Source: Melieria omissa (taxonomy: Eukaryota > Arthropoda > Insecta > Diptera > Ulidiidae). From it: 64,000 nt of DNA. The stretch covers positions 47,542,404 through 47,606,403 of the forward strand of contig OZ020268.1 of assembly GCA_963971225.1 (NCBI GenBank), given 5' to 3'. This document shows, one piece after another, positions 24,561-35,799 of this stretch. Within the stretch, counting starts at the first letter, position 1. Each line of letters opens with the position of its first letter. The notes under the pieces were generated by a model that saw only the letters and a list, made by a program, of their open reading frames with translations, was not told the origin of the DNA and did no database searches. A program made the position numbers and the translations under genes.

Positions 24561-24731
24561 GTCATCTGTGTACCATGATATTTTGTGCTGATCTATCAGA
24601 TAGGTTTCTGATATGTCACACAGGGACAGAAAGTTCTATGAATGCAAAATCATGGAGTTGCCTCAAAGAATACAAAAATCGTTGCACCAAAAGTTGACTG
24701 ATTGATTAAATTATTCATTCCCTGATAGAAA

Positions 24732-24940
24732 TCCTTTCGTTGGTTGAAGTTCATTCGTTGATTGAAGTTCTTTTGCTGATTGAAGTTCTTCCGTTGATTG
24801 AAGTTCATTCGTTGATCGAAGTTCATTCGTTGATTGAAGTTCTTTCGTCGATCGAAGTTCATTTGTTGATTGAAGTTCATACGTTAGCTGAAGTTCATTC
24901 GTTGATTGAAGTTCTTTCGTTAATTAAGGTTCATTCGTTG
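24732..24940. repeat. 18-bp minisatellite TTCGTTGATTGAAGTTCA, about 11 copies
   Basis: Units of exactly 18 bp with few substitutions. Since 18 is a multiple of three, both strands stay open: (V-H-S-L-I-E)n forward and (M-N-F-N-Q-R)n reverse. No evidence supports either as a protein. Confidence 0.9.
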
Positions 24941-24949
24941 TATACAAAA

Positions 24950-26785
24950 GTTACATACGTTTTTTTGCACCTCAAAACCGAAATTACTTTCTTGCCAGCC
25001 AAATATTTTAATATTTTAATATTTCATTTTTGAGTTTTTGTTGCTTTCCAGTAAAGCGGTTGTCCCTGCTGACCATTGAGATCCATTTCGTGATTCCTTA
25101 AACCAAACATTCAGCAACTTTTTGTCCTTTTCAATTTAAGAATTAAGAATGTTATAATTGACATTTTTTATGATTTTAGCTTTGTCACATTATACGAAAA
25201 TCAATTTTTCCCCTCTCTCACTGTGCATTTGAGTCCTTCGTTCTTCCTTCCATCGTTCCTTCCTTCATCCTACACATTCATCTCTTCACTGTTGTGCCAC
25301 AACATTGTTGTTGTTCTTGTTGTTGCTTTATAATTTATTGTTTTTGTAGTTGTTATCCATATTGGTCGGTGCCTATCCAACAGTTATTTCGACATTTTGT
25401 GTGCGTCGACCATCTGAAGTGTGTTCCCCTTAATTTGTGCGTCCCACTTCGGTGTTAACGCGCCAACAACACTTAAGTGTTGCTTTTTATTAACTTCACG
25501 CATTTATCTACCGAAGACATTCAACTCTCGCACTTCGCTTCCCCTTCCATGTGGTCGCACTACCATTCTTCATTTTGTTTTTTTTGGCTACTCCGCAGGC
25601 GTTTTTCTACTTCTTCATTATTTCAGACTGTTGTTGGTTTCTTCTTCTATTTATTTGTTGTGTCTGCTTGCTTCACGCTCCACGCGTCCACGGCTGCGTG
25701 TTGCCATTTATGTACGCAATTTTATGCGCCCATTTTGTCGCGCAAATTGTCGCGTGTATTTGCTGTCGTTAAACGACGCCATTTACTGCCCGTTCCTCGT
25801 CTCCTCGGCCCACTGCCCTGCCGGCTCACACGCGGCGCAGCGCGAATTTATGTCGCAACGCTGGTCGCAGTGCATTTCGGTTGACACTTTTGACATTTGT
25901 AAGCCGGGTGCTTAGCCAGCCAGTGCCAGTGCCAGTGCCGTTGGCGTTGCCACTGTTGCTGCCTACTCGCGGTCGCACAAATATTTCACCATTTTATGTT
26001 TGCTTGTAAATATGCGCGCGCCGCATTAAAAATTGAGCTGTTGCTACTATTACGCCCGTTCATGTTGTTGTTGTTGTTGTTGGCGTTGCATATGTTAATG
26101 CTGGCCGCTGGCATAATATGAATGTCGCCATATTAACTGTCAACTGCGCGCCATTTTTGTTGATTTATTATTGATTTTTCGCTCACGCTTCGCAAGAAAT
26201 CACAACAAGTAAAGAAAAGCGTTGCCACACGGCGTTAAGCTGTGCTGCGGGCGCTTTATTTACGGTCGTTTGGTTTGCATTTTGACATTTAGAGTAGATT
26301 TCCCGGTGCTTACTGTCAGCAACAGCGGTGACAGTTGACAGTTGACACTGGCGTGCGCTGGATTAGCAAAATTACAAAGTGTTTTTGGATCGGGTGGCAG
26401 CGCATACGACTGTCTGACTAGAAGACATGTTAAGCGGTTTACTGCGCGAGAAACAATACATTTTCAGCATTCAGGGGAGAATTAAGACAGTTTTTGACAG
26501 TCGAAGAATTTGGGAACAATTTTTGGTGAAGAACTTCAACTTAAGTTTTAATTTTTTTATGTAGTGGACTTGATTTTATAATTAGACTGCAAGCGAATGG
26601 GAAGAGAGAAAAAAATCGAATGACAAATTTTCAATACCACTCGCTGTAAACTATAATAAATAAACAAATAAATAAATGAACAAATAAAAAAATAAATAAA
26701 TAATAAATACAAATAAAAAACTCCTCGAGCATTGAAAATGAGCCTAAAAAAAATTGTTTAAAAAATTAAAGAGAAATGTTCTAGG
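24950..26785. other. Unique sequence, no gene recognised; A-rich end
   Basis: The region 25,420-25,915 keeps three overlapping + strand frames open (up to 164 codons) in moderately GC-rich DNA but shows no motif. TTG tracts lie at 25,305-25,330 and 26,064-26,085. The stretch 26,655-26,725 is an AAATAAAT-rich simple sequence. Confidence 0.35.
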
Positions 26786-26789
26786 AATA

Positions 26790-27880
26790 CCAGAGCATAA
26801 CTGGCAAATAGGTTTTGAAAGAATCAAATGGGTCCTGTAACCAGAAAAACGCAAAGAAAGACACAGCTCTGTTGAGGAAGAATGGGAATATTTCTAGAGT
26901 AAAAGTGTTCAAAAAAGAACACAGATAGGTGCGGAAAGACAGACGTGGTTCTGAACTTATCGAAATTCGAAGAAGATCAAAGCTCAGTGGAAGACGAAGG
27001 CGAATATTTCTGAAAAAATGTGCAGGAATGAATTGAACATCACTGGCAGACAGGTCTGTTGGTTCTGTAACCAAGGAAACGCGAAGAAAGTCACAGCTTT
27101 ATTGAAGAAGAATGCAAATATTTCCAGCAGAAAATGAAGAATTGAGCATCACCAGCAGATGAGTGCAGAAAGACAGAAGTGGTTCTGTAATAAGGGAAAC
27201 GTAAAGAAAGAAGCAGCCCTGTTGAGGAAGAGTGGGAATATTTCTGGAGTAAAAGTGTTCAAGAAAGAAGTAAACATATCTGACCGACAGATTCGGAAAG
27301 AAAGAAGTGGTTCTGAAGCCATTAAATGCGAATGTTCAAGGAAGAATTTAACATCACTGTCAGACAGGTCTGATGGTTCTATAATCAGTGTAACACAAAG
27401 AAATTCACAGCTCTGTTGAAAAAGAATGCAAATATTTCTGGCAGAAAAAGACAAGAACATGACTGGCAGAAAGATTCGAAAAGACAGAAGTGCAAAGAAG
27501 GTCACAGCTCTGTTAAAGAAGAATGAAAATATTTGTGAAGGAAAAGTATTCGAAAAGAATTGAACACCATTGGCAGACAGGTTGGGAAAGTAAAAAGAAA
27601 GACTGTCAGCTCTGTTGAAGAATAATGTGAATATTTGTGGCATAAAAGTATTCAAGGAAGAATTAAGCATCACTGGCAGACAGATTTTGAAATAGAAAAG
27701 TGTTGATATAGTGGAGACGAAACTCCAAGAAAGTCATAGCTCTCTTAAGAAAAAGTGCGCAAAAATAAATCAGAACATCAGTGGCAGACAGGTTTGAAAA
27801 GAAAGAAGTGCAGAATCACTTCCAAGGAAACGTGAAGAAAGTCGCTGGTACACGGTTTCGAAAAGAAAGAAGTGGTTCTG
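26790..27880. repeat. ~100-125-bp tandem array, about nine copies
   Basis: Units contain AAAGTCACAGCTCTGTTGAAG, AAGAATGGGAATATTTCTGG, AAAAGTGTTCAAGGAAGAATT, ACATCACTGGCAGACAGGTT and AAAGAAGTGGTTCTG. The landmark CAGCTCTGTTGA and variants occur near 26,866, 26,976, 27,092, 27,213, 27,411, 27,508, 27,610 and 27,739. The 174-codon and 97-codon minus-strand ORFs are repeat-derived (recurring FFNRA and SFLNTFTPEIF). Confidence 0.9.
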
Positions 27881-27899
27881 AATGCCGGGAAGTGCTACA

Positions 27900-30010
27900 A
27901 AATCTCTCCAAATATGAGTCTTTCGAGTCTTTTGTATGAAGTGTGAAAAATAAAGTTTCTTTAAAAACGTTTCAAGTGCCAAAAGTTCTGGTCAAAATGT
28001 AACATTTTGGAAACTAAATCTAGCAGTTTCGTACAAAGTTTTAAGCACCTAAAAAGTGTGCTGACAAGTTTTCTGTTTTACTTTTTGAACAAAGGACTTT
28101 GAACTTTTCATATTTGGAAAGAAATAATAAATTTTTCTTCGGAACCTTTGGCACCGAAAAAGATCTTCAAACAATTTTTTTTAGACCCTGAAGAGAAACA
28201 ACTTTCCCAAAAATTTATAAAAATGTAATTTTGTTTAATAATTTCATTGTTCCATTATGGGCGAAGAATATGTTTTAGTGGACTTTTTGGAATTTCTGAG
28301 TGAAGAGTTTTATGCTAAAAATTTCCTCTTCGATTTTCAAGACTATGCGACAGTCAATATTTCCACAGCTCTCTGGGAGACGAATGCGAATATTTCTGAA
28401 AGATTTCCTTCTATTTTATCTGTAGTTGTGACCAACAGAGTTAATCCTTTCTGATTTTGGACACAATAAACCCAAATTCTTTTTTTTTCAAAAAACGTTT
28501 GGAGAAAAAACCATCTTCATTCTTGAAACAACATAAGCTGTCTATTTTGTTTTGGTACAAACTTGCTTTCATTTACTGCAGTAAAGCGAAGAACAGTAAG
28601 AATTAGAAGGTTTTGGTGTCTTGAGAAACCAATCCACCAACTTGCACTGAACTCAGTCTAGTTCAGAGTTGCTGAGAACAAAGAAAGTAGTCAATAATTT
28701 CAAATATTATAGTACAAAGTGTTCTGCAGCAATCCGAAGTGAATATGTCGAGTCAGATTTTACCACAACCAAAATTCTATAAAAAAAAAATAAATAAATA
28801 TTCCATACGCCATGTAGACTCCCCGTTGATCTTAAGTGGCTGTGACATCTAACAGCGCTGCCGACATACGATAAGCCAGTAAAAATATTTAACAGCTCAC
28901 ATAAAATCACCAAACGGCCACTGACTGCGGCCAAAGATGATTAATAAAAATGTTTGTTAACATTTTGTTGAGCGCATTAAAAGCACAAAACGATGTTACA
29001 AACAAAGCTAATAAATGTGTGTTAATTCATTTAATGCTTCTGTGCAACATTTCAATAAGTGACAGCAAAAGTCCGCATCAAAAGTGCTTAATTGCAATTA
29101 AACATTACTCATACGCCACGTTGGTCTCGGCACACAACGCTTCAAAGCGCAATTTAAAGCCTTTTTTCATGTTGTTACAAGCGTGAAATAAAATGTAAAT
29201 GAAAATGAACAAAAAGCTGACACAAATCGCTTAATTTTGTTGTTTTAATTTCGTTGCTAAAGCGGCGCTAATAAAGTGTTACGCTTATTTATGACAACTG
29301 TGGCTGTTTAATATGTTTGTTAATATTATTTTTTATTGTTATTGTAGGCGTTAATGTTGTTAAATTGTGCCGATCATTGTTCTGTGCTGTGCCTAAGCGA
29401 GTGCAGAATGATTTTGACTGGGTTTTTGCTGTGTGCTGAGTCATTTCGCTTGAGTTTATCTATGGAACTGCACACATGTGAGTTGGGTTGTTTTGCTGCG
29501 TCATTTGATAAGTCAATGCGGCGCCTCGAAAAATATGAGGCGATTGGTTTTATTTGGTGGCAACTGGCATAAAGTATTTACTGATATGACGTGTCTGGAT
29601 GAAATTATTGCTAGTGAAAGAGAGAGTACGAGCGAGAGGGGTGAGCGAACGAGAGAAAAGCGAAGCAAGAGTTGTCTTATGGGAAAGAAAGATGTTTTGT
29701 TTGGTAGGGTTTTTGGCCGAAGAAGACTGTAGCAGCTTCATGACTAACATAAATTTTGGTTCTAGATTCTGCATATTTGAATCTTAATACTCTTAAAATT
29801 TCACTCCACTTGGGAGCATAGGGCTTCAACAAAGCAAATGTGTGTCATGTCTAATGTATAAAAGCTGCTTACGTTCTGCCAGGATGCATGAATTGCCTGT
29901 CGCTAGCAGCTGATGGCGCTGTCATCTGTCGTCTCCTAGAACAGACGTTTTTGTATGTGAAAGTTTATTACTGGCTTATATGAAGCGTCCTGTTGTTGAA
30001 TGTCGGGTTT
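27900..30010. other. Spacer with one orphan array monomer
   Basis: At 28,365-28,410 the string CACAGCTCTCTGGGAGACGA followed by GAATATTTCTGAAAG is an isolated copy of the 26.8-kb array monomer. The segment 29,815-30,000 is related to the dispersed repeat at 17.08 kb. A purine-rich GAGAGAGTACGAGCGAGAG stretch lies at 29,619-29,660 (possible GAGA-factor sites, by resemblance only). No coding exon is recognised. Confidence 0.4.
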
Positions 30011-30014
30011 CGAA

Positions 30015-30725
30015 GCTTCCTTAGATTACTGCTAAATTACTAACTAACAAAATTATATCTGAAAAAGTGTGCTCTCTGATTGAAGTTTCGACAAACAGAA
30101 AATTTTCCGCTCTCATGCCTTTTGTTTTATATGTAAAAAAGGAGAAACTTTTTACAATTAATTCCAAATTATTTTACTATGCGAGACGGCCTTAAATAAC
30201 TATCTATTATATCTGAAAATTTCTGAAGCAATTTTCTGCACGAAGTTTCGACAAACATAAAATTTTCCCCTCTCCAGTCTTTTGTTTTGTATGCAAAAAT
30301 AAAAGAGACAATTTTTGTAATGAAGTCCAAATTATTTTATTATTTTATTATGCAAGGCTTCATTAATTTACTCTTAAATTAGTAACTAACAAAATTATAT
30401 CTGAAAAAGTTGGCTTTTGAAGCTTTGAATAAAGTTTCGAGAAACAGAAAATTGTCCCCTCTCATGTCTTTTAGTATGTAAAAATAAAAGAGACAATTTT
30501 TAATAAATTCCAAATTATTTTATTATGCGAGGCGGCCTTAATTTACTCCTAAATAACTAATCAACAAAATTGTGTTTGAGAAAGTTTGCTTTTGAAGCTC
30601 TCTGCATGAAGTTTCGACACGCAGAAAATTTCTCCCTTTTGTGTACTTGTTTTCTAAAAATAAAAGAGAACATTTTTTGCATGAATTTAAATTTATTTCA
30701 TTATGAGAAAACAATATAAAATAAA
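30015..30725. repeat. ~173-bp tandem array, four copies
   Basis: ATTATGCGAGGCGGCCTTAA and variants recur near 30,177, 30,349 and 30,523. Between them are AAATTATATCTGAAAAAGT, GAAGTTTCGACAAACAGAAA, TTTTCCCCTCTCATGTCTTT and AAAAATAAAAGAGACAATTTT in each copy. Confidence 0.85.
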
Positions 30726-30779
30726 TAACTGAAGTAACAGCGAACGTAAAAAAAATTTAAAAACTATAAGTTTTAATTT

Positions 30780-32300
30780 TTCTTGCGCTATTGTCATTCA
30801 CTCATTGCGTTGTTTCTGATACCAAAGCCCAAAGCATATTTCATTCCATCCAAAATCCAATGATGGAACATAGAACTGAAGCCAGTCTCTACTTTGGGTT
30901 GTAAATGGTATAACAAGTAGCCAGACGCCTCTTGTGTCTTCCACAGGATTAAGTTTTTGGGAAGAGAGAGATTCCGTACACAACTTTTGAGACCAATAAC
31001 AATTTTTGTAACAAATCGATATTTGGGGACTTTGAACTGCCAAAACCCTGTCCTGAGTATTGGTCATAGTAAAAAAAGATTATCATCGTCTTCGTTGATC
31101 TTCTATCCCAAATAAAGGGAATCGCAATGGGCCCAACGGGTTTTTTTTTATTTTAAAGAAGGAAAAAGCATTGAAAGCCGAAGTGTGAGACTTTCACCCA
31201 CTAAAAACCCTTCTATCTCCTACACTGATATCAGGGAACGTCCTGCGAGGAATTACTTCCTGCCCAACCTTCGCCCAACGGGGTCTCCAAGTGAAAGTGC
31301 ATGTAGGGATTGTAGGATTCAAAGTAGCAAGAAAAGCAATGGAAATAGTTTTACTCACCAAGGCTCTTTTCCTTGGTGAGTAAAACTTCCTTCCTTTCAA
31401 GGCTCCTTTGGCCTTCATTGAATCACAATTTCATCATTATTATTGGATCCAAATTTAATGTCCTGGGGATAGGACATTGGTTCACTAAACGACGAGTGCC
31501 GAAAAGTTTTACATGAGAACAACACGAGGAGGCTGTGCATCACTTTCCCAACCTCCCATTACTCACCGCTACTTCAAATTTTGAGGTAGTTTCCAAGTGA
31601 CCAATGTTCAGTTAGGATCATTGAAGCTGTTCACCTTATTCTCACTCATAAACCACTTTCAAATATTGCAGTTGAAGCTTTAAAATTATTTTTGCGCATT
31701 GTTTCGATTTTTACCCAGTTGCCGCATTTCTCGAGCAATGCCGCCACCGTCGAGGCCGCAGCTGCTTATCTGTTTTACTTGGAAATACGTTCGATGGTTG
31801 CGTTTTAATTCTTTTATATTGCAACAACAATGCGTGCCAATCGAACGGAAATGCCAGCAACACAGCAACGACAGACGTGTGGCGAGCAATTCGCGGAAAA
31901 ATAAAATCCGCGCATTACAGCAAATGCAGCGGCAACGGCAATTCGTTGTTGTTGTTGGCTATTTTCATCATCGACGCCATTTGAGTGGATTCCAGTTTTT
32001 CATTTAAAATTTCATTTGCATACATTTTGCAGCCGTTGACGCTGCCGCTGCCGCCGCCGCCAAGTGGCCATTAAAAATAAATTAAACGCAACGCCAGCCA
32101 AATGACGCAGTCCAAGCGTCGGCATCTAATGTTAATTACCGACAAGGCAAAAATTATAGCAAAAACAACAACAATTACAATAACAATAACATCAAGCAAA
32201 TTCAAATCGAAAGAACGAATGTGACAGCGGCTGCGGCGGCGCCGGCGACAAATGATGTCAAACGAAATTCGAATAGAATAAAAATTCGCTTCAGTGAAAT
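30780..32300. other. Low-copy sequence, possibly decayed retrotransposon in part
   Basis: The stretch 30,800-31,450 holds two minus-strand ORFs (89 and 74 codons) with balanced composition; the second ends in GQEVIPRRTFPDISVGDRRVFSG. I suspect the 3' part of a dispersed element but cannot name it. From 31,680 to 32,300 the sequence becomes unique and CAG/CAA-rich. Confidence 0.35.
31347..31387. repeat. Perfect 17-bp inverted repeat with 7-nt loop
   Basis: AGTTTTACTCACCAAGG (31,347-31,363), loop CTCTTTT, then CCTTGGTGAGTAAAACT (31,371-31,387). Pairing continues imperfectly outward (GGAAA against TTCCTTCC). It is too short for a typical animal pre-miRNA and may be a fold-back end of a dispersed element. 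Confidence 0.9.
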
Positions 32301-33164
32301 ATGAAAAGTGCAAAGCATCAACGCGGCGGGGGGCGGGAACAGAATGACAGGCGACAGGTTTGGAAATTGGCAGCGGCGCACAAGTCGCTAAGCAGCTGAC
32401 TGCAATTGCAAAATAGGCGCAGCAAATTTGTTGTTGTTGTTATTGGCTACAACAAAATGTCATATTTGTTTTCCCTTCATTTGCAGTGTCGTCGCAATCA
32501 AAGTGCATTAACGTAACGTAAACAAAGCGAGAATAAAAATTCCAAACGTGTGGCAACGCTCACGAACAGACAAACAAACAAAGTCAACAAAACAAAAGCA
32601 AACATTTTTTCAAATTTAATTTCAACTACTTTTTGCAATTATCGTTTATAGTCAACAGTCAGTTTTTTGTTGAAACAAAAAAAAAAACAGAAACAACAAA
32701 AAACGTCAAAACGTTTTAATTAAAATCGCATCAAGCTAAAACAGCGTAAAATCAGCCGCAGCTGTCGTCGCTAAAACGTGCCAACTGACAGCTCGTTTAC
32801 TTGTCAGACAAACGTCGAACTTCTCTAAACAAAGAGTTTTAAGTATTTCTTGTGCCTCTCCACTCAACACATAACGCTTCAGTAAAGCGGTGAGCAATAA
32901 CCAAAAATTAACCACAAAGCTTTAAAACGTCTTTGGTGTTGTTAAACATTACAACAACACGCACAAGAATTTCTGTACAGCAATAAAAAATAATTTTGTA
33001 AAAAAATAACTCACTTAAAATTAAAGTCTGCTTTTAAAAAGCAACAAAACATAAACCTGAGCGAATTGACATTGAAACTTAAGCCAATTGCGCCTAAAAG
33101 CAGTCAAACATCAGTCAACGTTTAGCATTGGAAACTATGCTATTTACAACTTATATGACCATAG
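32300..33164 (+). promoter_or_regulatory. Candidate promoter and 5' UTR region of a long-intron gene
   Basis: This stretch has no transposon or array signature and leads directly into an ATG and a consensus splice donor. A fly-type initiator match (TCAGTT) lies at 32,659-32,664 and another near-match (TCAGTA) at 32,879-32,884. No TATA box sits at the expected distance and I find no convincing DPE. All three frames carry stops, consistent with untranslated leader. The assignment rests mainly on position and on the splice signals downstream. Confidence 0.25.
33137..33164 (+). CDS. Possible first coding exon fragment (9 codons plus 1 nt)
   Basis: The ATG at 33,137 has A at position -3 and an in-frame stop about 60 nt upstream, and it reads MLFTTYMTI before a splice donor with exon end ATAG and intron start GTGAGTAAAA (33,165). 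If real, the exon ends in phase 1. Nine residues are too few to name a product. An AGGTGAGT donor alone is expected about once by chance in this length, so the support comes from context: a leader-like unique region upstream and two recursive-splice-like sites on the same strand 13 and 19 kb downstream. The alternative is chance. Confidence 0.28.
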
Positions 33165-33828
33165 GTGAGTAAAAGTTCAAACTTGATTGGATTCTTTGTA
33201 AATTTTTGATAATATAAAAGAATTATAAGGAAAACTGAGGGCAAATTGAATACTTGAAATTTAACGTCAAACATTAGAAGGAAGAAATTCACAGTCTGCA
33301 GAAGTGAATGAAACTATTCTGTTATTCCTATCTACAATAAATATTAGAGATATTCATAGGGCTGTCATATATGTTTGTCATATAAATATGTTCGACTCAG
33401 GGAAAGGACGAACAGAATTTTTTCCAAGGACAGAGTAGGCCATACTTTTTTATTATTTTTTTCATACCATTGCGTAAATATGTCTGGTGAGACCTATAAA
33501 CAGTTTATATGAAAATTTGGTGGCAAATTTCCACTATGATAAATTAACTGAAAGACATATGGATATATTTATGAGTCATATAAAGGATTTAATCTACAAT
33601 GAGTGTAAAAACCCAATAAAACTTCGAATTTCAAGCGATTTTTGAAGACCAGTTTAAAAGAGTTTCAAGATAACAAATATCACATTAGTTGCTCATGCGC
33701 ACGATTTGTCAATTTTATTGCAAAAGTTATGTGCAATCAATAAAAGTTTTATGGCTCAATTAAAAGCTAATAAATTGATGTTTATTGAGAAATTATCACA
33801 GTCAATATTTATGTTTGCAATTTCAAAT

Positions 33829-35795
33829 ATTTAAACTGGAGAACTGCAATGAAATGTCAGTTTCAGTGGTTGATTTTATCAAGTCAGCAATGAATGTCTT
33901 GATTTTTATTACTAAACATTGTAGCAATAAAAGGAAGTTTGAGTGATTGAGCATGAAGCCAATAAGTTGTAGTTGCATAAAAAATCTGTAAAGAAAATAA
34001 TGGCATGTAAAATATTTTGAAAATTTTGACATCAAGCAACTGTACCGGAATGTTATTTCAGTGGTTGACTCTAACAAGTGAGCAATAAATTCATTGATTT
34101 TTTCTGCTGAATGTTGTACTAGTGAAAAGAATTTTGTGTTGAGCAAAAAGCTAGTAAATTGTAGTTACCTCAAAAATGTTTGAAGAAAATAATGGCATGT
34201 AAAAATTTTGAAACACAAAGCAATCAGTTGTATCGAAATTCATTTGATTGGGTAACTTTAACAAATATAATTACAAGCTAATTGATTGATTTTTGTTAAT
34301 AAAATTTTAAGTATTGAGAACAGATTCTTTTTACTAAGTTAAAAGCTAATGAGTTGAACTTTTTGAAAAAATTTTTAGAGTAAATAGTTACATGGAAATT
34401 TTTCGAAATATGTAGCAAGCAACTACAAAGTAATGAGAGTTCAGTCGTTGACTTTTCGAATAACAAAAAAATTGATTGATTAATATAGCTGAAGCGAGAG
34501 TAGCAAAGGGAATTTCATATTCTGATCTAAGTGTTAGTAAATTTTAATAATTTAGAAAAATTTTAATAAAAATAGTAACATGCAAAACTTGTGAAATAAG
34601 CAGGAAGCAACTGTTTTAAAATGACATTTTATTAAGTGACTTGAATGAATGAGAATTGCAAAGAAGTTTATTTCATTGATTTTTTTCTACTTAAATTCAA
34701 ATTGCAAGCCATTCTGAATTTGAAAGTAATGAAAGAAAATGTTTGTGATTAAACTTGAAGTTTGTGTGTTCAAGTTTCTTACAAAAATTTTAAAGAAAAT
34801 TGTGGCATACAACAATTTTAAAAACATGCAGCAAGCAACTACACCGTAATATGTTTTTATTGATTGAGTTAAATGAAAGAGCAACAAATTAGTTAGAGTA
34901 GCAAAGGGAAATTAGAGCACTTTACCTAAAAGCTAGTGAATTGTTGTTGGTTAAAATAATTTTAATTAAACTAGTGGCATGCAAAAATTTTGTAATATGC
35001 AGCGGAAAAATTTTTTGTGCTTGACAAATGGGAATTACTAGTTAATTGATTGATTTTTTCTACTGAAATCTGAAGCAATTAAGGGAAATTTTTGTGGTTA
35101 AACTTAAGCTAGTAAGCTATTGATTTGTTTTAATGCTGAAGAAAATAGTGACATGCACAAATTTTGATATATGACGCGGGCAACTGTACCGCTATGACAT
35201 TTTAGTGGGTGACTAATAAAATGAGCACAATTGATTGATTTTATACTGAAATTTGAAGTAATGCAGGAAAGCTTTTGTAGTTGAGCTTCAAGCTAGTAGC
35301 CTGTAGTTGCTTAAAAAAACTGTAAAAAAATAGTGGCCTACAAAAATGTTCAAATATGCAGCAAGCAACTGCACTGGAATTTCATTGCAGTGGTATACTG
35401 TATCATAGAGTCATTACTTGGCTTGCAGATTTTCCTTACTTATAGTTGAATGTTATTAAAAATTTTTACAAGTAAGAAGAGAGCTAATAGACTGTAATTG
35501 CTTATACAATTTTAAGAAAAATAATGGCTCTTAAAAAAATTGAAATATGCAGCAAGCAACTGCACCGGAATTTCATTGCAGTGGGGCACTGTAATAGACT
35601 CATTACATGTTTTGCAGAGTTTTTCTAACTCATAGTAACATATTATTAAAAAGATTTATACATTAGTAGAGAGCTAAAAGAGTGTAATTCCTTTTAAAAT
35701 TTTTGGAAAATAATGGCTTTTAAAAATTTTTAAATATGCAGCGGAATCTCATTGCAGTTTTACACTGTAACAGAGAGTTATTTGGTTTTTAGATT
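33829..35795. repeat. ~190-bp tandem array, about eleven diverged copies
   Basis: Each unit holds GCAGCAAGCAACTGCACCGG, TTTCATTGCAGTGGTTGACT, ATTGATTGATTTTTTCTACT, GAGCTTAAAGCTAGTAAATTG and AATAGTGGCATGCAAAAAT. The landmark GCAAGCAACTG and variants occur near 33,840, 34,033, 34,220, 34,415, 34,603, 34,832, 35,005, 35,178, 35,361, 35,552 and 35,737. Confidence 0.9.
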
Positions 35796-35799
35796 TCTA

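Noticed and set aside
24732..24940. CRISPR-like regular array
   Set aside because: Uniform 18-bp units without spacers, in a eukaryotic context; it is a minisatellite.
25421..25915. 164- and 135-codon overlapping + strand ORFs
   Set aside because: Three frames are open at once, composition is biased to Leu, Phe, Cys and Arg, and no motif is visible; most likely chance in GC-richer DNA.
27149..27673. 174-codon minus-strand ORF
   Set aside because: It lies wholly in the ~110-bp tandem array and shows the array periodicity (recurring FFNRA); no protein family resembles it.
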